Shown: one piece after another, positions 1 to 10,127 of the stretch
Layout: each line of letters starts with the position of its first letter
Numbering within the stretch: position 1 is the first letter of the stretch
DNA from: Panax quinquefolius
Lineage: Eukaryota > Streptophyta > Magnoliopsida > Apiales > Araliaceae
Direction: 5' to 3'
NCBI GenBank assembly: GCA_020205615.1
Contig: CM035173.1
Location: 32,394,293-32,458,292 of the forward strand
DNA length: 64,000 nucleotides
Translations under genes and position numbers: made by a program
Notes under the pieces: generated by a model
Told to the model about the DNA's origin: nothing
Databases searched by the model: none
Seen by the model: only the letters and a program-made list of their open reading frames with translations

Positions 1-246
1 GATGGGAGCACACAGATGATGGCGTTCACTGCTATGATCGAAGGAGGGGAATATGGTGATAGCCTAAACTTCTTCGGAGTGTACAAGATAGGAAGCACCA
101 TGTCACGGTTGTCAGTGACTGGAGGGACCGGAAAGTTTAAGAATGCTTGTGGGTTTGCCGAGGTTCGATCACTCATACCAGCCGGTCAGCATGTCACAGA
201 TGGTGTAGAGACATTGCTGAGGATCACTATTCATCTTACCTACTGA
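1..246 (+). CDS. Dirigent protein, C-terminal part (5' end outside window)
   Basis: The frame is open from the first base to the TGA at 244-246 and encodes the last 81 residues of a dirigent-family protein. Diagnostic features are the FTAMIEGGEYGDSLNFFGVY block, the SVTGGTGKFKNACGFAEVR block and the terminal TLLRITIHLTY strand, which form the end of the dirigent beta-barrel. Family members are secreted apoplastic proteins that guide stereoselective coupling of phenoxy radicals in lignan and lignin formation; the partner oxidase and product cannot be told from this fragment. The stop lies where the family normally ends, so the 3' end looks intact. Dirigent genes usually have one coding exon, so most of the gene should lie just left of the window. 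Confidence 0.9.
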   Translation, partial: DGSTQMMAFTAMIEGGEYGDSLNFFGVYKIGSTMSRLSVTGGTGKFKNACGFAEVRSLIPAGQHVTDGVETLLRITIHLTY

Positions 247-1255
247 GGTTGCACTTGTCACTAATAAACATTTGTGTGCGTGTTCGTTTAGACGAATGTC
301 AGGTTGGTTTGTAGTTTTTTCTGTGTAACATGACAAAAAGAAATGGTTTTTATGTTCTATTTTTGTTCTATGTTCAGTCCCATTCTGTCAACCTATACTT
401 CTGTGTCTGGGAACATTCTTTTGATGATAAACTGAAGGTCTTTCAAATAATCAGGCGCTCAAACAAAGAACTATGCACCTTCATATACAAAAAATTTAAC
501 AAGTGAACATATAAACTGTACCTGTAACATGATTGTAAGATTAAATTTACTATCAAGTAAATGTTTAATGAAACTACAGCTATACTTGGAAGTTCATCCT
601 CTGAGCAATTAAAAAAGATCTGGTACCTCAATTTGATCATCATAAAAAGAAAATATATATAGGAACTTATATTTCACATGGTCCTCTCTTACAAAGCATA
701 CAATGGGTCTGAAAAAGAATCATGTGGAAATATCAAAAGCACATATGAAAATAGTGTCCCCTATATATATGAAATGAAAGAAATAGAATATAACCATATC
801 TCAAAAATTGTCTCATACATTTCTCACGAGTCATATTGATCATCTATTCTTCATTACAATGGCTTCCCAGTGGTTCTTCATACGAACAGGAAGGAATCAA
901 GAAAAAGTAGAAATATAACATAAAACATCTTTATTAATCTCCATATTGTAGAAGGCAGAATGCCAATGAATGACAGCAATATTGGACAATCTTTTTAACC
1001 TTTACAACGGAAAAACAATGACATCTGAATTTGTAGTTTATGAGTAAGATTACACTGCATCTAGGTTTCTACACAATCGCATAAAAGGATGAGTGTTTTC
1101 TATTTATAAGTAAGAGATAAATTATAAAGGCAAGAGAAAGGCTAACATGCTCATGGAGAGATCAGTAGTCACCTTCTTGCTCACCATCAGAGTAATATAA
1201 ACTACTCCAAGCAGGTCAAATGCTTATCGACACATCTATATAGCTCCTCATGTTT
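247..1255. other. Intergenic, AT-rich
   Basis: This is the 3' flank of the dirigent gene and the 3' flank of the oppositely oriented THIM exon, so the two genes converge here. I see short A/T-rich tracts and candidate poly(A) signals but no open frame with recognisable protein content. Confidence 0.6.
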
Positions 1256-1648
1256 TCATGACAAGCTCCTGATGTTAACACGACCAAGTACAGTAGCTTG
1301 ATCGAGCCCATAAAGTGAATCAATCAAGTGCAGCCGCAATGAACCTGGCCCTCTAGCCATGTCCATTGCTATCTCACCAGCAACACCAAATATAGACAAT
1401 GCAGTAGTTGTGGCTTCAAAGGCATGTAATGGATCAACTGCAACAAATGCAGCAATAAGGGCGGTCACCGAGCATCCGGTCGCTGTTATTCGTTGCAGCA
1501 TAGCTACCCCATTGTGTGCACCAACAACTTTGTTGCCATCTGTGACAATGTCAACAGCACCAGATACTGCAACAATACTGCCACTTGCTTGAGCCAAGGA
1601 CTTTGCTGCTTCAATAGCATCTGTTGAGTCATGTATGCTATCCGCACC
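1256..1648 (-). CDS. THIM: Hydroxyethylthiazole kinase, terminal exon only
   Basis: Read on the minus strand, the exon begins after a CAAG splice acceptor (boundary near 1648/1649) with GADSIHDSTDAIEAAKSLAQ and runs to the TGA at 1256-1258, about 130 codons. It includes IVAVSGAVDIVTDG, the ITATGCSVTALIAAF block with the conserved cysteine of the ThiM active site, and the C-terminal GPGSLRLHLIDSLYGLD stretch. The enzyme phosphorylates 4-methyl-5-(2-hydroxyethyl)thiazole with ATP in thiamin salvage. The exon is intact and ends at the family's usual C-terminus. The N-terminal half, with the VQCITN-type block, is not in the following 800 bp, after which a transposon starts. The gene is therefore either split by a very long intron or 5'-truncated. 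Confidence 0.85.
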   Translation of the reverse strand, partial: GADSIHDSTDAIEAAKSLAQASGSIVAVSGAVDIVTDGNKVVGAHNGVAMLQRITATGCSVTALIAAFVAVDPLHAFEATTTALSIFGVAGEIAMDMARGPGSLRLHLIDSLYGLDQATVLGRVNIRSLS

Positions 1649-2440
1649 CTTGAGAATAAAACAAATTTACGAGTTTGAATAGATGTAAGATAATCTTATC
1701 AAAATAATAATTAGGCTATAAACATTTAGACTTTGGCAAGGAACCACAAAATATCAGCAGAGATGGGGACTATACAAAGTGGTGTTTTACAATGTCCTTT
1801 GAATCTAAAATAAACTTGTACACAGCACTTGAGAAAAGAAATCATCTTAAACTGACCTATCTAAAAAATCGCAGCCTCTTGGCATAATGTTAGAAATCTT
1901 ATAAATTGTGATTCTAGTAAAAATAAGATGGATCACATGACATAAAATAATATGATGAAGACCGGTGTGTCATTAATGTCCTCAATATAGGTAATTATTT
2001 CACCAGGAACAACAAGGAGGCTACTATTGGGCCCCTGAAATAAAAGGGATCTTGGAAGTCCCAATACACCTTAGGTAAAAAGTCCATATTTAGTGGTCAA
2101 CATATCCAATAAGGTTACTAGAACATATCAAAATGCAAATGTTTGACAAACAACCTAGAAGGTGAAATTTCAATCTAAAAGTTCTATGATAAATATCACA
2201 GAGATCAGGGAGTCACCAGGGTGCTTAGGGGCCTATAATCTTAATACCCATTGGTAAGCTTGCTTTACTTTCAAATGACACCATTAGATGGGCTATCTAT
2301 GGTAATACAAGCTTTTGGTCCCAAGATTAGTACTTCCTCGGGACCTCAAGTGATCTAAAATTGAGTTTATCGTGTAATTACAAGTCAAAATGTCTTTTCA
2401 CCAATCCTTAGCAAACAGTAACCTTTGAGTAATTGAACCG
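1649..2440. other. Probable THIM intron or flank, no coding signal
   Basis: AT-rich sequence upstream, in the minus sense, of the THIM exon. I looked for the missing N-terminal THIM exon on the minus strand and did not find it. No other protein match is apparent. Confidence 0.5.
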
Positions 2441-2449
2441 AAAATGTTG

Positions 2450-2600
2450 ACTGTCAATTATAAAAGGATAAAGTTCAAATGACCACATGGGGTTTTAGCG
2501 CCACCTGTAATCAGTAAAGCTACATTTAAACTCTCGACTTTTTGAGTTGAAGTGAATAAATGTTTTCCGTCATAACTCCGTTACTTGAGTTGGTTAAAGA
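2450..2600 (+). repeat. Left terminal inverted repeat of the NEN-carrying element
   Basis: Aligns inverted to about 4010-4155. Shared blocks are TATAA..GATAAAGTTCAAATGA near the outer edge, CCACCTGTAATCAGTAAAGC, TACATTTAAACT and TTTTTGAGTTGAAGTGAA. Similarity decays toward the interior near 2600. Confidence 0.65.
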
Positions 2601-3465
2601 CTTAATTACCCTCCATGTTTACAGGCAAGGGAGCAGAGAATACAAAGCTTCCATCTTCCTTCTCAATAAAAAAAAAACAAAGATCGACCTAGTAATACGA
2701 TCAAGATATGCTCTGCTTTAATCTCAACCAAAAAAAATAATCCCTCAATTAAACATTTAAGAATATTAAAAATAAAAAACAAAATGAACCCAATTTTCCC
2801 ATCTCTGAAAACAGATTCATGGCTTCCCAATCAAATGAACTCTGCATGTACCCAGAAATCATTGTGGTCCACGAAATAACATTCTTGATTACCATATGAT
2901 CAAACAAAGATCAAATCCTATTCTCACTTTATTGCGACTTGACATAGAAATCTATAAGCACATTTTCTCTCTCCACCTACATCCTCTCTCTACGTTTGAT
3001 CCAATTAGAGCTAACTCAAGCATCAAAAAGTACCCCGGAGCACCTCTCAGCTCTTTGATCAGTGATCACTCTTTGTTTGTTTGTGTGGAGATTTTTGTGC
3101 CTTTAAGGGAAATCCTATGGTTAATGGTTTGAATTGCTAAAAGAAATGATGGAAGAATATAGACTCCAAAATTAAGCCTTGCAAATGCAAAGTGTTCCTG
3201 TAAAGACTAGTAAAAAGGGATAATATAAGAGAGTAGAAAAATAAAAATAAGAACTTAAGAAGCATACACAGATGCACAAATACATCAGTAATAAAAATTC
3301 AGTAATCCTACACAACACCGTATTTACCTACTTAATTTTTCTCAGTTAATTTACTTATATATTGGTTTTCCACGTTTACTGATTTCTTTCTTTATATTCA
3401 CCCAAATTTCCAAAAAATGAAAAGAAAAGAAAAGAAAATTTGGAAATTCCCAAATTTCCAAATTT

Positions 3466-3828
3466 CCAAACCTTTGGGTCAACAGTGCCAATGAATCAAT
3501 AGTTCCTTTAGGATCTGGAGGTGGCTATTAATCTGCGTAAACGCCTCTCTTATGCGAGCACAATCAAACCTATCAGCAATTTGGGAGAAAGTGGGGGCAG
3601 TAAACAACGCGTCGCAGGTGACGCTGGTTGCAGATGACCGACATTTTGGAGATGAGAGAGGTCGGTGGGTCGGACCGAGGTGGAGTAGATCTCCAACTCC
3701 ACCAGTGTCTTGGGGCAAACCAGGATGGAGCCGAATTCCAAAATGGCGTATTTCTGACCGCGTCGAGTGGGTATGGTGGTCTCGATGTCGAAGAAAGCTA
3801 TCTCCGTACGCTCTCCGCTCGAAACCAT
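3466..3828 (-). pseudogene. NEN-type exonuclease-domain protein, broken 5' fragment
   Basis: On the minus strand an ATG at 3828 opens MVSSGERTEIAFFDIETT, followed by IPTRRGQKYAILEFGSIL and the VCPKTLVELEIYSTSVRP stretch. This is the N-terminus of the plant NEN family (NAC45/86-dependent exonuclease-domain proteins); DIE supplies the first two acidic residues of the DEDD nuclease site. The frame then shifts, and the reading continues in another frame as TFSQIADRFDCARIREAF and DPKGTIDSLALLTQRFG. About 15-20 family residues are missing between IAD and RFDC, including the HGRIWAGHN-type motif. Homology stops near 3466 in a degenerate AAATTTGG repeat. With a frameshift, an internal deletion and no later exons, it cannot encode an active enzyme. 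Confidence 0.8.
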
Positions 3829-4009
3829 TACTGCACTAAATGTTAGAAAGGAGAGAGAAAATGGCAAGCGTAGAGAGAGGATGTAGGTGAGAGAGCTCGG
3901 TTGGAGAATAAGAGGAGAAGAGAGGAAGAAGAAGGGTATTTCAAATATTTACCATGTTTTTTTAACTGTTATAGTCCTTTTCACGCGCTTTTGGCGTTTA
4001 ACATACACG

Positions 4010-4155
4010 CATGGTTAAGTTGGATGGAAAATGTGACGTTTTCACTTCAACTCAAAAAGTTGGGAGTTTAAATGTAGCTTTATTGACTACAGGTGGTTAA
4101 GTGGGAAAGCGTCCAAACCCTAGTTGACTATCTGAACTTTACTCATTATAAAATG
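4010..4155 (-). repeat. Right terminal inverted repeat of the NEN-carrying element
   Basis: Inverted partner of 2450-2600. It contains CACTTCAACTCAAAAAGTT, AGTTTAAATGTAGCTTTA and CTACAGGTGGTTAAG, then CTGAACTTTACTCATTATAA at the outer side. Confidence 0.65.
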
Positions 4156-4251
4156 GAGCATCAAGGAATTTATTAATACAAGAGTTTTTTACCAAGTACA
4201 CTAAAGTAGGAAAAATTGAACAGTCTACATTGTTAACTTAATAATCAGATG

Positions 4252-4645
4252 GGCAAAGGTGCAAAAATGCCCCTGATGTTTACACGGATGTCCCACTTCC
4301 ACCCTAAACTATTTTTTTTTTCCAAAAGTACCCTTAACGTTTCAAAGAGTAGACCACCCATGCCCTTGCTGTCAACAGACCTGCCACCTGGACTAACGCT
4401 GTTTACACGTTGATCATTTTTGCTGATTTGGCACTCAGTTAGAGAGAGACAGAACAAATTGAAACGTCACGGGTCAAAAGAACAAAACAAACGTGTTGAT
4501 CCAAAAAGGGGCAAAAAAGCCCTAATCAGTTTCTTCAAAGAGAGAGGCTTCGATCGAAAAGGAGAAGAAGACGCGAGAAGAAGGTGAAGCCCAGTGTTGA
4601 TCGAAGAAGGTGAAGGCAAGTTCGGCGAGAAGAAGGCGAGTCATT
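4252..4645 (+). repeat. Left TIR of the MULE
   Basis: Contains CCCACTTCCACCCTAAACTA, TACCCTTAACGTTTCAAAG, GGACTAACGCTGTTTACACG and TTGCTGATTTGGCACTCAG, each found inverted in 9597-9931. The inner part (GATCGAAAAGGAGAAGAAGA, GGCGAGAAGAAGG) also matches, so the repeat reaches into the probable 5' UTR of the transposase gene. Confidence 0.85.
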
Positions 4646-5094
4646 TATCTGTCCCTACCACGAAAAAGGAATCTCCCGAAAAGGAATCGGTCATTTCTCT
4701 GTTTGTGCTTTTAAGAAGAAGAAAAAGAATCTCTGCAATGCGTTCGATACGATTTTGATTAATAAAGTGCATGTGGTAGGGAACATCACGTGGTCCATGT
4801 TTAAGTTGGTGTGGTGGTATGGGACATGTGGTCCCCTATATTATTCTTTATATATTATTAATACTTTCAGACTTTAAATTTGTCTCTTTATTGTTTATTG
4901 TTATGTGAAATCTGGGTTTTCTTTTACCGATGTAATGGTTGGGCGTTTAGATGTACATTTACATCGTGGGGCATATGGATAAAGGATTCATTTGGAGATA
5001 TGTGGGAGGAGATGTTTACATATGTAAGAATTTTGATGTTGATTACTTATTCGATATTTGCATTAAGAATACATATAAAGAGGAACTGAATTAT

Positions 5095-7420
5095 GCCAAT
5101 GTATCGTAAATATATTATCCGGAACCCGGATTTGAGTATCAAGATGGACTTTTTATACTTGATGGTGACCGTGGGATTAGGAGACTCTGAGTAAAATAAA
5201 GTCGAGACACAACCGGCCCTAGATTTCTTTGCAAAACATGGGATAGATGACCTATATTGAATGATGAATCACCTCGATGTTCCTCCTGTTTGTGATGACC
5301 CTTTCATGGAAATCGATGAAGTACTTAATGCTTTTGATAGCATTAATAAAGCACACGAAAGAAGGGATGATCCTAATGTGCCATTAAACACACAAGGTAG
5401 CAGGGTTGGTGAGGAAGATAGTAGTGAGGATGCTTAAGATGCTACATATATAGAGGAGAGTGAAGATAGTGAGGAAGATGATGAAATGTAATTGATAAAA
5501 AGAAGATGATAGTGATGACATTTGATGATACTAAAGAAGGGAATGAGGGTCGGGTTCCATGTGAGAGAAGACAACTATCCATTTCAATGTAAATGACCAG
5601 ACACCCTATTTCAGTTTGGGAATGACATTTGCTAGTGCAGCTGAAGTTAGAGAATCCATATCAAAGTATGCTATATCAAGGGGTGGAATTGAAATATGTG
5701 AAAAGTGAACCATATAGAATAAGGTCCAATGTGAGGTGGGTGTCCTTTTGTCTCAGATGTTTCAAAGGACGGTTTGTAACCTCGAGTTAGTTGTCAAGAC
5801 ATTAAATGAATTACAGACAGTTGTTATAGGATTTTCAAGAACCCTAGGGTTTCAAAGAAAGTTCTCGCCAAGCTCTACAAACAAAAATATTTGAGCAAAA
5901 TAACTACAAGATTAAAGACCTCAAAAAAGATGTGGAGAAACAATGGAGAGTGAATGTTGGATTTTCCAAGTGCAAGAGAGCCAGGAGGATGGTTATGGAT
6001 GAATTCTCAGGGAGCTTTACTACTGAGTATTCTGAGTTAGAGGCTTATGCAGCTGAACTGGTGAGGAGTAATCCAGGGTCTAAAGCACAAGTGGAGTTGT
6101 CCACGGATGAATCAACTGGAAGGAAGAAGAGTATTTAGAAGAATGTTTGTTTGTTTAGATGCTTGCAAGAGAGGTTGGAAGGAAGGATGTAGGCCTATCA
6201 TTGGCCTTGATGGGTGTTTTTTGAAGACACAGTATAAGGGGGAATTGCTTGTTGCACTAGGAAGAGATGGGGATGAGCAGAATTTTTCCATAGCTTGGGC
6301 ATGTGTGAAGAGTGAAACTAAGGTCAACTGGACCTGGTTTCTGACTTTGTTGCAAGAACAACTTGGTTTGGGAGATGGCAGTCAGTACACCATCATATCT
6401 GATATGCAAAAGGTATGAATGTTTTGGAATTTTAATAGTTAATGTTTTTTATGTCATATTATTTGTAACTTTGTGCAACTTTTGCTTGTAGGGTTTATCT
6501 ACGTTATTATTGAGGTACTCCCCGAGAAATCGAAATACAGTGTGGTGTGCTCGTCATATATATGCAAATTGGTGTAAGAAACACAGAGGTGGAGAGTTGA
6601 AGAAGAGATTTTGGAATGCAGCATGGTCTACCTTTGAGGAAGAATTTAAGGACAACATGAAGTTGCTTGGGGACATGAGTTCAAAGGGAGCAATTGATCT
6701 CATGAATTATCCACCTCATACATGGTGCGAGCTTACTTTAGTAGCGAAGCAAATCTGGGCGATGAGATAACAACATGGTAGAAAGTTTCAATTCTTGGAT
6801 TCTTGAAGCTAGGCAGAAGCCCATTAGGACTATGATGGAATATATTAGGCAAAAAACCATGGACAGGTTGGAAACTCTTGGGTCAGTATGTGAGAAGTGG
6901 ATAAATTGTTTTAGCCCTTACTACAATGACATTTTTCAGACAAATAGAAGCATAAGATTGGATGCACCTTTTTCTTTAATGGAGACACCTTGGTTATGAA
7001 ATTAGGGAGGGTGAGGACACACACTGCTGTGTTTTGGACAAGAATTCTCATACATGTAGGGCATGGGATCTCACCGAATCCCTTGCCAACATGCTATATA
7101 TGTGCTCTAGTCCACAACAAACAGGACCCTATGAATCATATTTCAAAGATGTATCATAAAGATGTATACCTGGCGCTTATCAAGACAAAATTATGCCAGT
7201 GAGAGGAAGAGATTCTATGAAATGGACAAATATCAACTGTCGAGGCACCAAAGGTTGAGAAAAACAGGGAAGGCCTAAGATTAAGAGAAGAGAGAGAGAA
7301 ACCGAGTCCGCACCTACAAACAAAGTCATAAAGCTATCCAAAAAGGTAAAGTCATCACATGCGCCATGTAAGCAACCAGGACACAACAAAGGCAAATTGC
7401 TCAAAGGTAATTCAATTATT
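5095..7420 (+). pseudogene. mudrA-like MULE transposase, decayed
   Basis: Pieces in MURA order can be followed through frameshifts. An acidic N-terminal region lies at about 5100-5480. The MuDR N-terminal domain with GMTFASAAEVRES is at about 5610-5770. The pre-core helix QWRVNVGFSKCKRARR is near 5940. The catalytic core has GLDGCFLKTQYKGELLVALG (first Asp) near 6200 and ISDMQKG (second Asp) split by an intron at about 6414-6491, with donor GTATGAA and acceptor TTGTAG. CARHIYANWCKKHRGGELKK and NNMVESFNSWILEARQKPI follow. A degenerate SWIM zinc finger leads into LVHNKQDP and the VRGR tail near 7200. Frames break near 6120, 6770, 6995 and 7190, and several stops occur in the N-terminal part. 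It would catalyse cut-and-paste transposition if intact. Confidence 0.85.
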
Positions 7421-9010
7421 TAATTATGTGTTTTACAATATAGTGTATATATATGACACTTTGCCTTAAATCGTAATCAAAGCCTAGGAGAAGGAAATGT
7501 AAGGAAAAGGAAATGTAAGCTTCAAGAATGCAAGCCAATCACAAACCGGTAGTTCGGCCCCACCTCAATCCTAAATCGAATCTTGAGGCAAATCAAGCAC
7601 AAGGTGGTACATCAATCTCAACTCCAAGCCAAGTCGAAATGTATTTTAAAGAGTTTCTATCAAAGAGTTTAAACAGTTTGTATGAAATGTGGATCGTGAG
7701 TTGCATTTTGTGATCTTCGCTAGTAGTCGCACATGTTGCTCGGGCAAATATTTGATACTTTTGCATTTTGTAGGGGCTTAATACAAGTTCAACCACGACC
7801 GCACCTCCTACTTCAAGATCAAGGCAAAAAAAATTACAAGTTTGATCTTCATTGTAAGAGCTCATGCCAGGAAGCAATCCAATCGTGGTGAAGGTTTTGG
7901 GTTGTTATATGATGACAAACCGGTTCAATGACATTCAAGGTAAGTTTTTAACAACAAAATTACATGTTTCAGGTTATGACATTCGTGTGTAAGCTTTTAG
8001 CTCGGTCTTAATGTAGTCTATGTACACGCAGAGTGGCACATCATCATTTGTTGTCATGAAAGGCGATCGACATACGCCACCTTTGGTTCACCCCAACACC
8101 AAATTTTCAATCCCTAATGAAGCTCAACTAAGAGTAGACAAAGCGAAAAAAACAAAGCATCCTCTCTGAATTGGCAATAGAAAAATAAACCATAGAGGTG
8201 ATGGTGACCTCAGTAAACATGTCCAACATGACTCCATGGACCTCAAGGACTGCAATGGATGGGTCGAAGTCAAGATCATCACTACCACACGCTGTTGGCG
8301 AGATAAGGATGAAAGGATTGGTATGAAAGCAAAGAATGCAAGCAAGTCACAAGGAATTCCACCCAATTCAAAAGTGCGTAAAACCGAACTTCTAAGTGAT
8401 TATGTAATTAGAGCCTACTTAGTAATTGTACTTCTTTCAGTTATGGTTTTGGAACTGAACTTTTCATTTTGGGAGTAACTGAGCTTTTCATTTTGGGAGT
8501 AACTGAGCTTTTCATTTTGGGAGTATAGTTTGGACAATATTGAAGTGTTTATGCTCAGTTTGCAGAAATGTAATGAACATGCTTCTCAAGCCTATATGTC
8601 AAGTAATATAATTTGGCCTGACCTTTTTGTTCATTATTTTGTTCATTATTCTAAACTTGCTTCAACTCATCGACAATCAGATTAAGTTAATAAAATTACA
8701 TTGAGTAACAAGTGCTCAACTCATTGGCACTAATCATATGTCACACAATTATACACACAAATAAGACTTCCATTAACCAAGTTCATGGATCAATTCTTTG
8801 ACATTCAGGTAAAATAAAAATTACAAGTCACAAAGCATCCTCAAAACACATATTAAACTTGCATAACTCACTAAACAACTACTCAAACAAGGATTGCTTA
8901 CAAAACACTGACTTCCATTAACCATTTTCACCAATTATATTAAGTTAACTGCATATTTCAACTGCAGTACATTACAATTCACAACACTACTAATTCATCT
9001 AACCATTTAT
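7421..9010. other. MULE interior between the two convergent genes
   Basis: AT-rich sequence holding the probable 3' ends of the transposase and GRF genes. Apart from a short tandem repeat at 8455-8524, nothing is recognisable. Short open frames here show no family resemblance. Confidence 0.5.
8455..8524 (+). repeat. Three tandem copies of a 24-bp unit
   Basis: The unit CTTTTCATTTTGGGAGTAAC plus four bases (TGAG) is repeated three times nearly exactly inside the MULE, downstream of the transposase remnant. Confidence 0.9.
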
Positions 9011-9636
9011 CTAACTAAGTAGCATTACAGAAATGCAGATGAATATAACTAACAATAACACACCAATGCACTTCATGTTCAAATAGTCTACTTCTTTAAT
9101 TTGTTTCACAGAAACTTCATCTCCATTTGACTTTAACTTCTTCAACTCATGAACCAATTCTTTCAATTCAGATAATTCAGATGGCCCTTCAGATGCCATT
9201 TCAACCTGGGAACATCCTTATTCAACAAAATTTTGTTCTCCCTCTTCAGATCATTTATGACAACTTTTGCCCTCTCACACATCTGTGGGTCATGCCATAC
9301 AAAGAACCCGCATCCCCTTTCCTGAATCCAAAATATTAAGCTTTATTCAACTGTTGTTAGTAAAATATTTCCAAGCATACTAGCTGCTAGGAATTGTTTC
9401 AAACACAAAATCAAAGTAAATTTATAAGAACTTACTCTGAATTTCGAGCATGAGAAAAACCTCCTACCAGGATTTGTTTCACTCCATGAGGTCCACAAAG
9501 GAGCCCTTAACCCACAATAACACAGTGGCATAGCTTCATAATCAACATCAATGGCACGTCTTCGAGCACAGGGATGATGAAGATGACGACGAATAGTTAG
9601 CCATGTCGATTTTTTCTTTCGCAAACTGGGCTCCAC
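9011..9636 (-). CDS. GRF zinc-finger protein with C-terminal membrane anchor, second gene of the MULE
   Basis: Exon 1 (9436-9636) starts inside the right TIR with MEPSLRKKK and encodes the first half of a GRF-type zinc finger: CYCGLRAPLWTSW, then NPGRRFFSCSKFR. A GTAAGTT donor at 9435 and a TTCAG acceptor at 9322-9326 join it in phase to exon 2 (9011-9321), which supplies RGCGFFVWHDPQMC and so completes the CxC...C...C finger. A lysine/glutamate-rich helical stretch follows, then a hydrophobic segment near the end (IGVLLLVIFICISVMLLS) that looks like a tail anchor. One base near 9199 breaks the frame between the finger and the helix; sequencing error or mutation are both possible. GRF fingers bind nucleic acid in other proteins. 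Its position and orientation match mudrB of MuDR, but I see no sequence relationship to mudrB. Confidence 0.7.
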
Positions 9637-9931
9637 CTTCTTCTCGCCAAACTGGTCTTCAAGCTTTCGTCTTCTTCTCCTTTTCGATTTCGTCTGTTTG
9701 TAGAGTGAAAGTGATTAGGGCTTTTTTGCCCCTTTTGAAAATCACGACTTATTCCGTTCTGTCTCTCTCTAACTGAGTGCCAAATCAGCAAAAATGATCA
9801 ACGTGTAAACAGCGTTAGTCCAGTGGCGTGTCACATTGACAAAGCCTAATAAGGGCATGGGTTGTCTACTCTTTGAAGCGTTAAGGGTACTTTTGGCAAA
9901 AAAAAAATAGTTTAGGGTGGAAGTGGGACAG
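9597..9931 (-). repeat. Right TIR of the MULE, outer end missing
   Basis: Inverted copy of the left TIR with several small indels. It carries the start codon of the GRF zinc-finger gene (9636), so that gene is probably driven from TIR promoter sequence. The last ~45 bp of the left TIR have no equivalent here. Confidence 0.8.
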
Positions 9932-10127
9932 TTAAATAAAAATATGAAATTTAGCTTCATCATTTTATATGTTACACAAAATTCAATTGGAATGAAATTA
10001 GCCTAGCTAGCTACACATGAACTAGTTTTCATCATTTCATGAATTTTGAGGAATTTAATTTAATTTAGGCCAATTAATTTAGCTGATTAAGTTGATTATT
10101 GAATTAATTAATTAGGTATATATATAC
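9932..10127 (-). other. Start of intron 2 of the XCP-like protease gene, cut by the MULE boundary
   Basis: Begins with the donor GTATATATATA immediately after exon 2 and runs about 195 bp until transposon sequence begins. No acceptor or exon 3 is present. Confidence 0.6.

Larger units (their letters stand above)
2445..4160. mobile_element. Small inverted-repeat element carrying a NEN exonuclease gene fragment (Pack-MULE-like)
   Basis: Two diverged inverted repeats of roughly 130-150 bp bound about 1.7 kb. The clearest stretch is the reverse complement of TTTGAGTTGAAGTGAA near 2540, found as TTCACTTCAACTCAAAAAG near 4040, followed in both copies by the TTTAAATGTAGCTTTA block and the ACAGGTGG block. 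Inner matches continue, for example the CTACATCCTCTCTCTACG segment near 2980 and its complement near 3870. The only protein content is a broken NEN-type exonuclease 5' region on the minus strand. Long TIRs plus a host gene fragment are the hallmark of a Pack-MULE. I could not identify the exact ends or a 9-bp target duplication, so the superfamily is an inference. It lies about 90 bp from the left end of the larger MULE. Confidence 0.6.
4252..9931. mobile_element. Mutator-like element (MULE) with long TIRs, a mudrA-like gene and a convergent GRF zinc-finger gene
   Basis: The left end starts GGGCAAAGGTGCAAAAATGC. About 330-390 bp of terminal repeat recurs inverted at 9597-9931. Between the TIRs lie a frameshifted mudrA-like transposase on the plus strand and a two-exon GRF zinc-finger gene on the minus strand, convergent as in maize MuDR. 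The right TIR stops short: the outermost ~45 bp present on the left (through the CCCCTGATGTTTACACG block) have no counterpart after the GTGGGACA at 9923-9930. No target-site duplication can be assigned and the element is probably immobile by itself. Confidence 0.85.

Noticed and set aside
1359..1592. Plus-strand 77-codon frame
   Set aside because: Antisense shadow of the THIM exon, which has clear family identity on the minus strand.
2896..3132. 78-codon plus-strand frame in the NEN-carrying element
   Set aside because: No recognisable family. The opposite strand here may hold diverged gene sequence, but I could not match it to later NEN exons.
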